From Emticicia sp. CRIBPO (GTDB lineage: Bacteria; Bacteroidota; Bacteroidia; Cytophagales; Spirosomataceae), in NCBI RefSeq assembly GCF_009905725.1, contig NZ_JAAAKV010000011.1, forward strand, positions 1 through 64,000: a DNA stretch of 64,000 bases. The letters are read 5' to 3'. The notes below the pieces were generated by a model. It was not told the DNA's origin. It was given only the letters and a program-made list of their open reading frames with translations, and made no database searches. Of the stretch, positions 6,763 to 16,374 are shown one piece after another. Positions within the stretch are counted from its first letter, which is position 1. Each line of letters begins with the position of its first letter. The position numbers were made by a program, and so were the translations under genes.

Positions 6763-9648
6763 ATGAAAATAAACCTTAATGCCCGGGAGAAATTCGAAGG
6801 AAGACATCACGGAAAAAGTCAAAGAGAAATTGAAGCGATGTGTGCCACCATCGGTGTTGAAAGTGTGGACCAACTGATTGACGAAACAGTACCGGAAATA
6901 ATCCGCCTCTCCAAAAAACTCAATTTACCTGCTGCTCTTTCTGAAGTAGATTTCTTAAAAAATTTCAGGGCTATTGCCGATAAAAACAAGATTTTCAAAT
7001 CGTTCATCGGCACCGGGTATTACGATACCGTCGTACCGAATGTAATCCTGAGAAATATTCTTGAAAATCCGGCCTGGTATACGGCCTATACCCCATACCA
7101 GGCTGAGATCGCCCAGGGGCGTCTTGAAATGTTGCTTAATTTCCAGACCATTGTGGCTGATCTGACAGGAATGGAAATCGCCAATGCCTCCCTTCTGGAT
7201 GAAGGAACTGCAGCTGCCGAAGCGATGGCGATGTTGCACTCCCTGAGAAAAGGAACCAAAAAAGGAGCCGATCTTTTCTTCGTTTCTGAATTATGCCACC
7301 CTCAGACCATTGACGTGGTCATCGGAAGAGCCAAACCTCTGGGTATCGATATCCTGGTAGGCGATCATCTGAAAATGGACGTGACCAACAATGAGATTTT
7401 TGGTGTTTTGTTACAAAACCCGACTACCCAGGGAGAAGTTTTTGACTATTCTGATTATATAGCCGCTCTTCACGAAAACGATATCAAGGCTTGTGTGGCG
7501 GTAGACCTGCTTTCACTGACTTTGTTTAAATCGCCTGGTGAAATGGGAGCAGATGCCGTTATCGGTACTTCCCAGAGGTTAGGTGTTCCGATGGGATTCG
7601 GAGGACCGCACGCGGCGTTCTTTGCCACACATGATGAATTCAAAAGACAAATTCCGGGCCGTATCATCGGCCAATCTATTGACGCCGAAGGAAATGTTGC
7701 CTTAAGAATGGCTCTTCAAACCCGTGAACAACACATCAGGAGAGAAAAAGCCACTTCCAATATATGTACTGCCCAGGTGCTTCTCTCTGTGATGTCAGCT
7801 GCTTACAGCATCTACCACGGACCGGAAGGCCTGAAAGAAATTGCCCTGAAAATTCATGGCCTGACGAAGGCGTTTGCCAATGCAGTTCAGGGACTTGACT
7901 ACAGGGTTCTGAACAACAATTACTTTGACACCATCACCCTGGATGTTACCGATAACTCGGGTATCAGAGAAGCGGCTTTGAAAAGAGGCGTTAACCTGAG
8001 ATACCATGGTACTGAAGATGTAAGCATTTCTTTTGACGAAACCAAAACCGTTGAAGACGTTTCTGTCCTGCTTGAGATCTTTGCAGAAGCCCGCGGCGAA
8101 AATGTCCTGCTCAACCTGAAATCAGATGTTGAGGTTGAAATAGCCGCCGAAGTAGCCAGAACAAGCACTTTCATGCAGCACAAGGTTTTCAACAGTTATC
8201 ATACCGAGCACGAAATGCTCAGATACCTGAAATCCCTGGAATCTAAAGACCTTTCCCTGGTCCATTCGATGATTTCACTGGGTAGCTGTACCATGAAACT
8301 GAACGCTACGGCAGAGATGATCCCTGTAACCTGGCCTCAGATCGGAAGCATTCACCCGTTTGCTCCGAAAGACCAGACTGCAGGTTACCAGGAAATTTTC
8401 GACAATTTATCCCAATGGCTTTGCGAGATAACCGGTTTTGACGCGATGTCGCTTCAACCCAACTCCGGAGCTCAGGGAGAATACGCCGGTCTGATGGTTA
8501 TCCGTGCCTATCATGAAAGCAGAGGAGATGCCAACCGCAATGTGGCCCTGATTCCTTCATCGGCTCATGGTACCAATCCTGCTTCTGCCGTCATGGCCGG
8601 AATGAAGGTAGTCGTATCCAAATGTGATGAAAAAGGAAACATTGACCTGGATGACCTGAAAGAAAAAGCGGCTCAGTATTCAGACAGCCTGGCTTGTCTG
8701 ATGGTCACTTATCCTTCTACCCACGGTGTTTTTGAAGAGTCTATTATTGAGATCTGCGAGCTTATCCATCAGCATGGCGGAAGGGTTTATATGGACGGTG
8801 CCAACATGAATGCCCAGGTGGGCCTAACCTCTCCTGCAAGCATCGGGGCGGACGTTTGTCACCTGAACCTTCACAAGACTTTCTGTATTCCTCACGGTGG
8901 CGGCGGACCTGGTATGGGACCTATCGGCGTCGTGAAAGACCTTGCTCCTTTCCTTCCGGGGAATGCGGTGGTTGAAACAGGCGGAGAAAACAGCATTCAC
9001 GCTATATCTGCTGCTCCGTGGGGCAGTGCCAGCATCCTGCCTATCTCTTACGCTTACATAGCCATGATGGGTGGTGAAGGACTTACCAATGCTACCAAAT
9101 ATGCGATCTTCAATGCCAACTATATGAAGTCGAGACTGGAGAAGCACTTTGAAATCCTTTATACAGGAGCGAACGGACACTGTGCCCATGAAATGATCGT
9201 GGATTGCAGACCATTCAAGCTTTCTGCAGGCGTTGAAGTGGAAGACATCGCCAAAAGATTAATGGATTATGGTTTCCATGCTCCTACAGTATCGTTCCCT
9301 GTGGCAGGTACTCTGATGATTGAACCAACCGAGTCTGAATCCAAACAGGAACTTGACCGTTTCTGTGACGCTTTGATCTCTATCAGGGCCGAAATCAGCG
9401 AAATAGAAGAAGGCAATGCTCCGAAAGAGAATAACGTCCTTAAAAATGCTCCTCATACCATGAGAGTCGTGATGGCAGAGAACTGGGATAAAACCTATTC
9501 AAGGGAACAGGCGGCATTTCCGTTTGACAGCCTGAGATTCAACAAATTCTGGCCGTCAGTAAGCAGGATCGATTCTGCTTATGGGGACAGAAACCTGATC
9601 TGTGCCTGTTCTCCTATCGAGGAATATGCTGAAGAGCAAAAGAATTAA
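6763..9648 (+). CDS. gcvP: Glycine dehydrogenase (decarboxylating), P-protein
   Basis: A 961-residue full-length single-chain P-protein of the glycine cleavage system. It decarboxylates glycine through PLP and passes the aminomethyl group to the lipoyl H-protein. The N-terminal half (about 1-440) and the C-terminal half (about 450-961) are the two homologous aminotransferase-like lobes. Lys705 in [15 protein letters not shown] is the PLP-binding lysine and is followed by the glycine-rich loop. The length equals that of E. coli and eukaryotic homodimeric forms rather than the split GcvPA/GcvPB form. gcvT and gcvH are not in the window. A strong terminator follows. Confidence 0.98.
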   Translation: MKINLNAREKFEGRHHGKSQREIEAMCATIGVESVDQLIDETVPEIIRLSKKLNLPAALSEVDFLKNFRAIADKNKIFKSFIGTGYYDTVVPNVILRNILENPAWYTAYTPYQAEIAQGRLEMLLNFQTIVADLTGMEIANASLLDEGTAAAEAMAMLHSLRKGTKKGADLFFVSELCHPQTIDVVIGRAKPLGIDILVGDHLKMDVTNNEIFGVLLQNPTTQGEVFDYSDYIAALHENDIKACVAVDLLSLTLFKSPGEMGADAVIGTSQRLGVPMGFGGPHAAFFATHDEFKRQIPGRIIGQSIDAEGNVALRMALQTREQHIRREKATSNICTAQVLLSVMSAAYSIYHGPEGLKEIALKIHGLTKAFANAVQGLDYRVLNNNYFDTITLDVTDNSGIREAALKRGVNLRYHGTEDVSISFDETKTVEDVSVLLEIFAEARGENVLLNLKSDVEVEIAAEVARTSTFMQHKVFNSYHTEHEMLRYLKSLESKDLSLVHSMISLGSCTMKLNATAEMIPVTWPQIGSIHPFAPKDQTAGYQEIFDNLSQWLCEITGFDAMSLQPNSGAQGEYAGLMVIRAYHESRGDANRNVALIPSSAHGTNPASAVMAGMKVVVSKCDEKGNIDLDDLKEKAAQYSDSLACLMVTYPSTHGVFEESIIEICELIHQHGGRVYMDGANMNAQVGLTSPASIGADVCHLNLHKTFCIPHGGGGPGMGPIGVVKDLAPFLPGNAVVETGGENSIHAISAAPWGSASILPISYAYIAMMGGEGLTNATKYAIFNANYMKSRLEKHFEILYTGANGHCAHEMIVDCRPFKLSAGVEVEDIAKRLMDYGFHAPTVSFPVAGTLMIEPTESESKQELDRFCDALISIRAEISEIEEGNAPKENNVLKNAPHTMRVVMAENWDKTYSREQAAFPFDSLRFNKFWPSVSRIDSAYGDRNLICACSPIEEYAEEQKN

Positions 9649-9666
9649 TACGATATAAAAAGTATG

Positions 9667-9701
9667 AACGCCACTAAAATACCTTTAGTGGCGTTTGTTT
9701 T
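9667..9701 (+). terminator. Terminator after gcvP
   Basis: AACGCCACTAAA (9667-9678) and TTTAGTGGCGTT (9684-9695) form a perfect 12-bp stem with a 5-nt loop followed by GTTTT. It separates gcvP from the pab operon. Confidence 0.9.
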
Positions 9702-9709
9702 AATTTAAA

Positions 9710-10717
9710 ATGACAACAGCATTCGCAAACGCTTTAATGAATCAGTACGGAAGTGAAAAAACTCCGTTTTTGTTTGTTATTGATTTTGAAATGGAGAAGC
9801 CATTTGTTGTCAGACTGGATGATCTGAAAAATGAGAATATCAGGTGTGCCATCCATGATGGCATCATAGATTTTGAATTTACCGGTCCATCGCAACAATC
9901 CGTCAAATCTGTCATTATTGAGAAAGAGGTCATTGACTTCCCGACCTACCAAAAAGCCTTTGATCTTGTAAAAAACAACCTCCTGGCCGGCAATTCTTTT
10001 CTGACGAATCTTACGGTTGAAACTCCCGTCAGCTTAAATGCGAGTCTGGATCTTATTTTTGACAAAGCCAATGCCAAATACAAGCTTTATTTCAAAGACT
10101 TGTTTCTGTGCTTTTCTCCGGAGACTTTCGTACAGATCGACCCCGATGGCAAAATCTCTTCATTCCCGATGAAAGGAACAATTGACGCTGAAATTCCGGG
10201 GGCCAAAGAAATCATCATGAAGGATGAAAAAGAACTTTTTGAGCATACCACCATCGTGGATCTGATCAGGAACGATCTGAGTAAAGTCTGCAGCAAAGTG
10301 TGGGTGGAAGATTTCAGGTACATTGAAAACATCTCAAAAGAAGGCGGCGGGGAACTGCTGCAGGTAAGTTCAAAAGTGAGCGGACTGCTGCCCTCTGACT
10401 GGCAGCATCATATAGGTGACATCATTTCAAGTATGCTGCCCGCCGGCTCCATTTCGGGTGCCCCCAAACCCAAAACACTTGAGATCATCCGGGAAGCTGA
10501 AAAGATTACTTATCATAAAAACCATAAAAGGGGATATTATACAGGAATTTTCGGGATATTTGACGGAAAACAGTTAAGCTCGGGGGTGATGATCCGGTAT
10601 ATAGAAAACACACCTTCAGGTTTGGTTTATAAAAGCGGCGGGGGAATTACCGCCCGAAGCTCTGCAGGAAATGAATACCAGGAAATGATTCAGAAAATAT
10701 ATGTCCCGATTCTTTGA
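9710..10717 (+). CDS. pabB: Aminodeoxychorismate synthase component I
   Basis: A 335-residue chorismate-binding enzyme. It aminates chorismate to 4-amino-4-deoxychorismate for folate synthesis, using ammonia from a PabA glutaminase that is not in the window. Family motifs are present: FPMKGTIDA, DLIRNDLSKV, SMLPAGSISGAPKPKT and GYYTGIFG. The KGTIDA-type motif and the following pabC gene favour PabB over anthranilate synthase TrpE. It is shorter than E. coli PabB because much of the N-terminal region is missing, which is common in Bacteroidota. It overlaps pabC by 17 nt. Confidence 0.9.
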   Translation: MTTAFANALMNQYGSEKTPFLFVIDFEMEKPFVVRLDDLKNENIRCAIHDGIIDFEFTGPSQQSVKSVIIEKEVIDFPTYQKAFDLVKNNLLAGNSFLTNLTVETPVSLNASLDLIFDKANAKYKLYFKDLFLCFSPETFVQIDPDGKISSFPMKGTIDAEIPGAKEIIMKDEKELFEHTTIVDLIRNDLSKVCSKVWVEDFRYIENISKEGGGELLQVSSKVSGLLPSDWQHHIGDIISSMLPAGSISGAPKPKTLEIIREAEKITYHKNHKRGYYTGIFGIFDGKQLSSGVMIRYIENTPSGLVYKSGGGITARSSAGNEYQEMIQKIYVPIL

Positions 10718-11321
10718 AACCATCAAAATTCTAAATGGTGAACCGCAGCAACTGACCTTTCACCAGAGGCGGTTTGAGGAAACCCGCCGGATCAATTATG
10801 GCGTTTTACCAAAAACTGAGCTTAAAGATATCATTGAAATCCCTGAGCATTTCAGAAGCGGCCTGGTGAGATGTCGAGTAGACTATGCCGAAAAACTAGA
10901 ATCTGTCCACTTTTATCCTTATCAGATGAGTGCACACACCAAAATAAAGATCGTCGAAGCCGGTGATTTTGATTACTCTTTTAAGTTTTCAGACCGGACT
11001 TACTTTGGGGAGCAGTTATCGGCAGCGTCGGGATGTGATGACGTCATTTTCACCCGGGATGGCTTTCTGACTGATGCCTCCTATTCGAATCTTGTGCTGA
11101 GCAACAATGAAAAATGGTTTACACCAGACACTTACCTGCTCAACGGCACCAAAAGACAAAGGCTTTTATCCGAAAAGAAAATATCAGAAAAGAAAATTCA
11201 TATCAATGATTTGATTAATTTCGAAAAAATTGCCTTCATCAATGCGATGCGGGATTTCGAAAGAGTATACTCTTTTATTCAAACAGACGATTATCTCATA
11301 CTTAATCCTTCGACCTTATGA
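10701..11321 (+). CDS. pabC: Aminodeoxychorismate lyase, class IV aminotransferase fold
   Basis: A 206-residue protein of the class IV PLP aminotransferase/lyase family, shorter than typical PabC (about 270). It would release pyruvate from aminodeoxychorismate to give p-aminobenzoate. The Lys in the SFKFSDRTYF context is the likely PLP lysine, and a later VIFTRDGFLTDASYSNL block is the family's conserved E/D-G-xx-T-x-xSN region, with Asp in place of the usual Glu. Its start lies inside the last codons of pabB, so the two are translationally coupled. Assignment rests on this context as well as the fold. Confidence 0.85.
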   Translation: MSRFFETIKILNGEPQQLTFHQRRFEETRRINYGVLPKTELKDIIEIPEHFRSGLVRCRVDYAEKLESVHFYPYQMSAHTKIKIVEAGDFDYSFKFSDRTYFGEQLSAASGCDDVIFTRDGFLTDASYSNLVLSNNEKWFTPDTYLLNGTKRQRLLSEKKISEKKIHINDLINFEKIAFINAMRDFERVYSFIQTDDYLILNPSTL

Positions 11322-11773
11322 AATTTTTAGTTTTATTCTTCGTCCTTGCTTTACAACTAAGCTGTAAGCACTCCAAAAAAACAGCAGAGCCTCTTACTGA
11401 AAGATACAGACTCGTGGCAGGTACCACAAAAGAAGACCTTTCTGCCTGGCAAAAAAGCAAAGACTGGATGGAGGTTGATACTGAAACCGGCAACTTTAAA
11501 GGCGTCTTTCATCAGACTGATTTTTCAGGAAACTTTGTCATCAAAAAGGTTTCCCCGGGTTTTGCAAAAGGCTTCTATTATACTGTAGAACTGGGATTCC
11601 TGGAGAAAAATGCCACCGATTCCAAACGCTCCCTAGCCTTCTTCAGCAAACTTGAATCTGCCAAAAGACTCTACTTTTACCCTGATAAATTAATGGAACC
11701 CAACTGGATTTATCTTGAAATCAGCTCCGGCACCGATTCAGATCTGCTTAAATTTATTCTCAAAAAAGTTTGA
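11318..11773 (+). CDS. Putative lipoprotein of unknown function
   Basis: A 151-residue protein with a signal peptide and lipobox (about residues 12-16, ALQLSC), so it is probably lipid-anchored in an outer or inner membrane. The mature part alternates charged and aromatic residues in short strands and ends in a hydrophobic-basic tail. I do not recognise a family. Its ATG overlaps the pabC stop (ATGA), which ties its translation to the p-aminobenzoate genes, though a functional link is not obvious. The metX promoter overlaps its stop codon. Confidence 0.75.
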   Translation: MKFLVLFFVLALQLSCKHSKKTAEPLTERYRLVAGTTKEDLSAWQKSKDWMEVDTETGNFKGVFHQTDFSGNFVIKKVSPGFAKGFYYTVELGFLEKNATDSKRSLAFFSKLESAKRLYFYPDKLMEPNWIYLEISSGTDSDLLKFILKKV

Positions 11774-11801
11774 TTTATCCCATAAGCTTCTGCTATATTT
11801 G
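11769..11801 (+). promoter_or_regulatory. Promoter of the riboswitch-metX unit
   Basis: TTTG (11769-11772), a 21-nt spacer and TATATTTG (11794-11801) match the Bacteroidota promoter consensus at both elements. Transcription would start near 11807, about 40 nt before the riboswitch aptamer. Confidence 0.75.
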
Positions 11802-11846
11802 TGCCATCAATGTTATTATTCTTCTACGGACTGAAGTTCATAATTA

Positions 11847-11969
11847 TTGATTTATAGAGACGAGGGGAGAGAATAGGCTCTTTGAACCTCGGGCAACCTG
11901 TCCCGCTTCATGCGATAAGGTGCCAATACCTACCTAAAAGGCCAATGCTTTTAGGATTTATAAACCAAT
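11847..11969 (+). promoter_or_regulatory. SAM-I (S-box) riboswitch upstream of metX
   Basis: The S-box core is recognisable: CGGGCAACC near 11890-11898, GATAAGGTGCCAATACC (11914-11930), and a P4 hairpin with arms CCTAAAAG/CTTTTAGG (11933-11955). The P1 helix is TTGATTTATA (11847-11856) with TATAAACCAA (11959-11968), one mismatch. It senses S-adenosylmethionine and should reduce metX expression. The 3' P1 strand AAACCAAT (11962-11969) can also pair with ATTGGTTT (11990-11997), followed by three T, and this competing hairpin is the likely expression platform. No SD-like sequence is visible in it. Confidence 0.8.
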
Positions 11970-12110
11970 CAGGCGTTCATCGTTTTTTTATTGGTTTTTT
12001 GTATACGGCAATATTGCTTGTACAATCGTTTTGGGAAGTTTCCCGGAACAAGAATTGAATATCTGTTAATGATTGAACGGACCGAGGTCTGTTATGAAAG
12101 AAGAAAAGAA

Positions 12111-13148
12111 ATGCTGAATCACCAAGTATTTAAATACGAAACCCCATTCCAACTCGAAAACGGCGACTGGCTTCCGGAATTTGAACTGGCCTATACCACT
12201 TATGGCGTTTTAAATGAAGAGAAAGACAACGTCGTCTGGGTCTGTCACGCTTTTACGGGCAATTCCAATCCGTCCGACTGGTGGAGCGGGATGATTGGTG
12301 ATAAAAGGCTTTTTAACCCCAACGAGCATTTTGTGGTTTGTGCCAATATCCTTGGTTCTCATTACGGCTCAACGAACCCGCTGAGTATTAATCCTGTAAC
12401 GGGAGAGCCTTATTTTCACGATTTCCCATTTATTTCCAACCGCGACGTAGTCAATGCTTTTGAAATCCTTAAAAATCATCTCGGTATAGATAAAATCTTT
12501 ACTTTGCTGGGGGGATCACTAGGCGGGCAACACGCTTTAGAGTGGGCCATCAGCCATCCCGATACTTTCGGGCAGGTTATCTTATTCTCAACCAATGCGG
12601 TTCATTCTCCCTGGGGAATCGCCTTTAATGAGTCGCAACGTATGGCCATTGAAGCTGACCCTACCTGGTCGGAAAGAAACGCCAAAGCCGGAATGGAAGG
12701 CATGAAGGTAGCCAGATCTATTGCCCTGATTTCGTACCGCAACTATGAAACCTATAACAGGACACAGTCCAGAGACGAAGGTCAGATAGACTTTTTCAGG
12801 GCCAATACCTATCAGAACTACCAGGGCGAAAAAATCCAGAGGCGTTTCAGTGCCTTTGCTTACTGGACCCTGTCTAAAATGTTCGACTCGCACGATGTAG
12901 GCCGGAACCGCGGTAGCATACAGGCTGCTTTGAACACGGTAAAAGCCAAATGCCTGGTGATCGGTATTACTTCAGATGTTCTCTTCCCTCCCGTTGAGCA
13001 GGCTTTTATTGCCGAACATATTCCGGGTGCTGTTTATACAGAAATAGATTCCACCTACGGACACGATGGCTTCCTGATCGAATTTGAAGCGATGACCAAC
13101 GCTATCCTGGACTGGAGAAAGTCTTTTGACACCGTTCTTGCTGGATAA
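12111..13148 (+). CDS. metX: Homoserine O-acetyltransferase
   Basis: A 345-residue alpha/beta-hydrolase that acetylates L-homoserine from acetyl-CoA, committing it to methionine synthesis. The catalytic triad is visible as Ser136 (GGSLGGQHALEW), Asp289 (TSDVLFPP) and His318 (YGHDGFL). The start at 12111 (MLNHQVFKYETPF) is chosen because family proteins begin there and an A/G-rich stretch precedes it. An in-frame reading extends upstream to a TTG within the riboswitch hairpin but is not protein-like, and ATG 12069 is a less likely alternative. Regulation by the upstream SAM-I riboswitch fits its role. Confidence 0.95.
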   Translation: MLNHQVFKYETPFQLENGDWLPEFELAYTTYGVLNEEKDNVVWVCHAFTGNSNPSDWWSGMIGDKRLFNPNEHFVVCANILGSHYGSTNPLSINPVTGEPYFHDFPFISNRDVVNAFEILKNHLGIDKIFTLLGGSLGGQHALEWAISHPDTFGQVILFSTNAVHSPWGIAFNESQRMAIEADPTWSERNAKAGMEGMKVARSIALISYRNYETYNRTQSRDEGQIDFFRANTYQNYQGEKIQRRFSAFAYWTLSKMFDSHDVGRNRGSIQAALNTVKAKCLVIGITSDVLFPPVEQAFIAEHIPGAVYTEIDSTYGHDGFLIEFEAMTNAILDWRKSFDTVLAG

Positions 13149-13455
13149 TCAGAAGTTCTCTTTTATACTCTTACGGATATCGCTGAATTCTTCATGGGAC
13201 AGGGTCTGTGCCGGGAATGGCTGCTGGACTTAAGCCTGAATCCGTCGTTTTTATATCCTGGAAAAGATGCAGGTTCATATGAAAAACTTCTGTCATGGCC
13301 GGCTGAATATCCATAAAAGCCAGGCACAGTTCATCTTCATGTATAATACTCACTTCGGCTTCTCCGGTATTAATCCTGCAAAAAATACATGCTTCCTTAT
13401 CTTCCTCCATATCAGTTTCCGTTGTCGTCAGGCTTAAATCAAAAACACCAAACAA
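13149..13455 (-). pseudogene. Decayed HIT-family protein gene
   Basis: The reading frame from ATG 13410 (an earlier in-frame ATG is at 13455) begins like a HIT-family nucleotide hydrolase: EACIFCRI, then IIHEDELCLAFMDIQP. It then jumps to VFHMNLHLFQD, which resembles the catalytic HxHxHxx block of the same family, without the roughly 40-60 residues normally between. A frameshift follows: the frame that should continue (SHEEFSDIRKSIKENF) ends at 13149, while the original frame stops at 13192. An internal deletion plus a frameshift make this a probable pseudogene. It is convergent with metX and begins at the base after the metX stop codon. Confidence 0.7.
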
Positions 13456-13582
13456 TTGTCATTTAAAAAGGATTAGGTTGGGTTTATCTCCAAAATCAAA
13501 ACGTATAGTTGACTTTTTGAGGGTTTATTTGTATATTGTAACTTCAGTCAATCCATGATTATTTCAGTTTCAAATCCAGCAT

Positions 13583-15046
13583 ATGCACCTGACCATAGAA
13601 AATATACTACTCATAGGCTCGACCTTGCTCATCATAAGTATTCTGGCAGGGAAGACCTCGTATAAATTCGGCGTCCCCACCCTGATCTTCTTTTTACTGG
13701 TGGGTATGCTGGCCGGATCTGAAGGTATTGGCAGAATCCCTTTTGACGACCCGAAACTTGCCCAGTTTATCGGTTTACTGGCCTTCAGCTTTATCTTGTT
13801 TTCGGGAGGGCTTGAAACCGACTGGAAATCTACCAGACCTATTTTGTGGCAAGGCGTGGCCCTCTCTACCGCGGGAATACTGCTCACGGCAGGTTCTGTC
13901 GCAGCATTTGTCTGGTACCTTACTGATTTTACCATTTATGAAAGCCTCTTACTGGGCTCTATTGTTTCTTCTACCGACGTAGCCGCTGTATTTTCCATAT
14001 TAAGAGCCAAAAGTGTTTCACTGAAACACAACCTGAGGCCCACACTCGAACTTGAAAGCGGCAGCAATGACGCCATGGCCAATGTTCTCACGGTGGTTTT
14101 TACAGGCCTGGTCGTCAACCAGGATCAGAACCTGACCGACACCATTCCGTTTTTCCTCAAGCAGATTCTCATCGGTGGTGCTATGGGCTTTTTGCTGGGC
14201 AAAGCCAGCCGTTGGATGATCAATAAGATAAAGCTTGATTTTGAGGGACTTTACCCGGTACTGGTCATCGGTCTGATGATCTTTACTTTTTCAGCTACGG
14301 ACTTTGCTGGTGGCAACGGTTTCCTTTCCATCTACATTTGCGGGGTGTACCTGGGTAACCATGACCTCATCCACAAAAAAGCCATCATCAAGGCCTTCGA
14401 CGGGTTTGTATGGCTGATGCAGATTGTGCTCTTCCTGACCCTTGGGCTCCTGGTCTTTCCTTCCCAGATGATCCCGGTTATCGGTATCGGTTTACTGATT
14501 TCAGCCTTCCTGATATTTGTCGCCAGACCTTTGGCTGTTTTCATCAGTCTGGCGGGCTTTGATATCCAGAACAGGAGCAAATGGTTTATTTCCTGGGTAG
14601 GATTACGCGGAGCCGTCCCTATCGTTTTTGCGACTTATCCCCTTGTGGCCGGTATAGATAAGGCCAATATGATTTTTCACATTGTTTTCTTCATCTCCCT
14701 CACTTCCGTTTTAATCCAGGGCACCACCCTTCCGCTCGTCGCCCGGTGGCTGCACGTCTCTCTGCCGGATAAAGTAAAACCAAAAACCAATACCGATATT
14801 CAGCTCACAGAAAGTGTCAAATCCGAAATGACCGAAATCATACTTCCGCTTAATGCAAGCGTATCCGGTAAGCAGATCATTGACCTTGGTTTACCCAAAA
14901 CCGTGAGCATTGCTTACGTTAAACGTGACGGCAAATACATCACCCCGGGTGGTTCAACCACTCTTCAGGGCAACGACAAACTTCTGATTCTTTCTGAAAA
15001 TAAAGACACCCTCAGCAAAGTTTATGAAAGCCTGGAGCTGGTCTGA
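13583..15046 (+). CDS. K+(Na+)/H+ antiporter, CPA1 family with TrkA-C domain
   Basis: A 487-residue inner-membrane antiporter of the NhaP2/CvrA type. About 12 membrane segments fill residues 5-390; the family core GSIVSSTDVAAVFSIL holds the transport Asp and LELESGSNDAMANVL follows. A TrkA_C (RCK_C) cytoplasmic domain (about 405-487) would sense a ligand or nucleotide. Such proteins exchange K+ or Na+ for protons in pH and osmotic control. The gene is monocistronic. The choice between K+ and Na+ cannot be made from sequence. Confidence 0.92.
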   Translation: MHLTIENILLIGSTLLIISILAGKTSYKFGVPTLIFFLLVGMLAGSEGIGRIPFDDPKLAQFIGLLAFSFILFSGGLETDWKSTRPILWQGVALSTAGILLTAGSVAAFVWYLTDFTIYESLLLGSIVSSTDVAAVFSILRAKSVSLKHNLRPTLELESGSNDAMANVLTVVFTGLVVNQDQNLTDTIPFFLKQILIGGAMGFLLGKASRWMINKIKLDFEGLYPVLVIGLMIFTFSATDFAGGNGFLSIYICGVYLGNHDLIHKKAIIKAFDGFVWLMQIVLFLTLGLLVFPSQMIPVIGIGLLISAFLIFVARPLAVFISLAGFDIQNRSKWFISWVGLRGAVPIVFATYPLVAGIDKANMIFHIVFFISLTSVLIQGTTLPLVARWLHVSLPDKVKPKTNTDIQLTESVKSEMTEIILPLNASVSGKQIIDLGLPKTVSIAYVKRDGKYITPGGSTTLQGNDKLLILSENKDTLSKVYESLELV

Positions 15047-15231
15047 TATCCCTTTCAAAGGAATACAATCTTATATTTTATAAAAAACTACCTTCAACTT
15101 AATAAAATATTTTAAAAAAAGAAGCTGTTCCTCATGGGCAATTCATGAAAATGTCTTAATTTTAAGGAACGTCACTTCCGGAGAAATCGACCTTCCCGGT
15201 TCTGTAATTAACCTTAACTTAATCTTTGCTC

Positions 15232-16371
15232 ATGAAAATCAAAACTGATTTCCGTCGTTTCCGTCTGAAAAAGACACATCTGCTCTTACTTGCATTATTG
15301 GTTTTTACTACATCCGTATTTGCCCAGGCAAAAATTGACAGTCTCCTGCCTGTCCGCGGATTCTGTATTGAAGCCCCAAAATCAAAAAACGTTGAGACAT
15401 TCGTAAAATTCATCAATGAGGAACTTGCCCCGAGAAAAGTCAATACGCTTATTCTCCGTGTGGATTTCAACTATGCTTTTGAAAGCCACCCTGAACTCAG
15501 GGATAAAGAAACCTTATCTAAAAAAGACATTAAAAAGCTCGTAAAAGCCTGCAAGGAAAACCAGATCAGGCTGATCCCCCAGATCAACCTGCTGGGCCAC
15601 CAGTCATGGGCGGGCACTACCTATAACCTGCTACGCGAGTATCCCCAGTTTGATGAAACCCCTCATGTTAAAATGCCCGAAAAGTATGCCTGGCCGAATC
15701 CGGATGGTCTGTACTGTAAAAGCTATTGCCCGCTTCACCCGGACGTTCATAACGTCGTTTTTGCCCTAGTAGATGAAATCTGCGATGTTTTTGAAACAGA
15801 CGCCTTCCACGCCGGGATGGACGAAGTATTCTATATCGGTGATGACAAATGCCCGAGATGTTCAGGACTTGACAAAGCCGATTTATATGCAGGAGAAGTT
15901 AACAAAATCAGGAATCACCTGGCCCTGAAAAACAGGAAACTCTGGATCTGGGGTGACAGGCTCATTGACGGCAAAACCACAGGTATGGGTATGTGGGAAG
16001 CCAGCTTCAATAATACGCACCGGGCCATCGACATGATTTATAAAGACGTTGTGATCTGTGACTGGCACTATGAAAGACCGGACCAGACCGCCGTTTACTT
16101 TGCCATGAAAGGTTTGAGTGTCATTACTTGTCCGTGGAGAATGCCTGAAATAGCAGTGAAGCAAACTAATGATATGGTAAAATTCAGAGAAACTGCCACT
16201 CCCCAGCTGAAAGACCGCTTCCGGGGCATGATGCAGACCGTCTGGACCGGTAACAGCCAGTTTCTGGATGAGTTCTACGGCAGAAAAGAAAGCACTGATA
16301 AAAACACAGCCACTAATTGCTTCAAAGCCATGTTCGGAGAAATCAGTAATCTTGAAAAAGCAAAACAATAA
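15232..16371 (+). CDS. Secreted GH20-like glycoside hydrolase
   Basis: A 379-residue exported protein with a signal peptide ending near VFAQA. The rest resembles a lone GH20 (beta-N-acetylhexosaminidase) TIM barrel: a LIPQINLLGHQS segment, then AFHAGMDEVF where Asp197-Glu198 match the GH20 catalytic pair, and late WGDR and GMWEAS tryptophan motifs. A CPRC motif follows the active site and may bind metal. The small N-terminal GH20b domain is absent, so the activity is a prediction. ATG 15232 is preferred to an in-frame TTG two codons earlier. It is followed after 3 nt by a membrane acetyltransferase-like gene. Confidence 0.75.
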   Translation: MKIKTDFRRFRLKKTHLLLLALLVFTTSVFAQAKIDSLLPVRGFCIEAPKSKNVETFVKFINEELAPRKVNTLILRVDFNYAFESHPELRDKETLSKKDIKKLVKACKENQIRLIPQINLLGHQSWAGTTYNLLREYPQFDETPHVKMPEKYAWPNPDGLYCKSYCPLHPDVHNVVFALVDEICDVFETDAFHAGMDEVFYIGDDKCPRCSGLDKADLYAGEVNKIRNHLALKNRKLWIWGDRLIDGKTTGMGMWEASFNNTHRAIDMIYKDVVICDWHYERPDQTAVYFAMKGLSVITCPWRMPEIAVKQTNDMVKFRETATPQLKDRFRGMMQTVWTGNSQFLDEFYGRKESTDKNTATNCFKAMFGEISNLEKAKQ

Positions 16372-16374
16372 ACT

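Noticed and set aside
11847-11969. SAM-II riboswitch
   Set aside because: The length, the GGGCAACC and AAGGTGCCAATACC boxes and the P4 hairpin match SAM-I, not the compact SAM-II pseudoknot.
11991-12110. N-terminal extension of metX to a TTG start
   Set aside because: The translated stretch is Cys/Tyr-rich and unlike homologues, and the start lies in the riboswitch hairpin.
13192-13455. Short intact HIT-like protein of 87 residues
   Set aside because: The missing middle region and the shifted C-terminal frame fit a decayed gene better.
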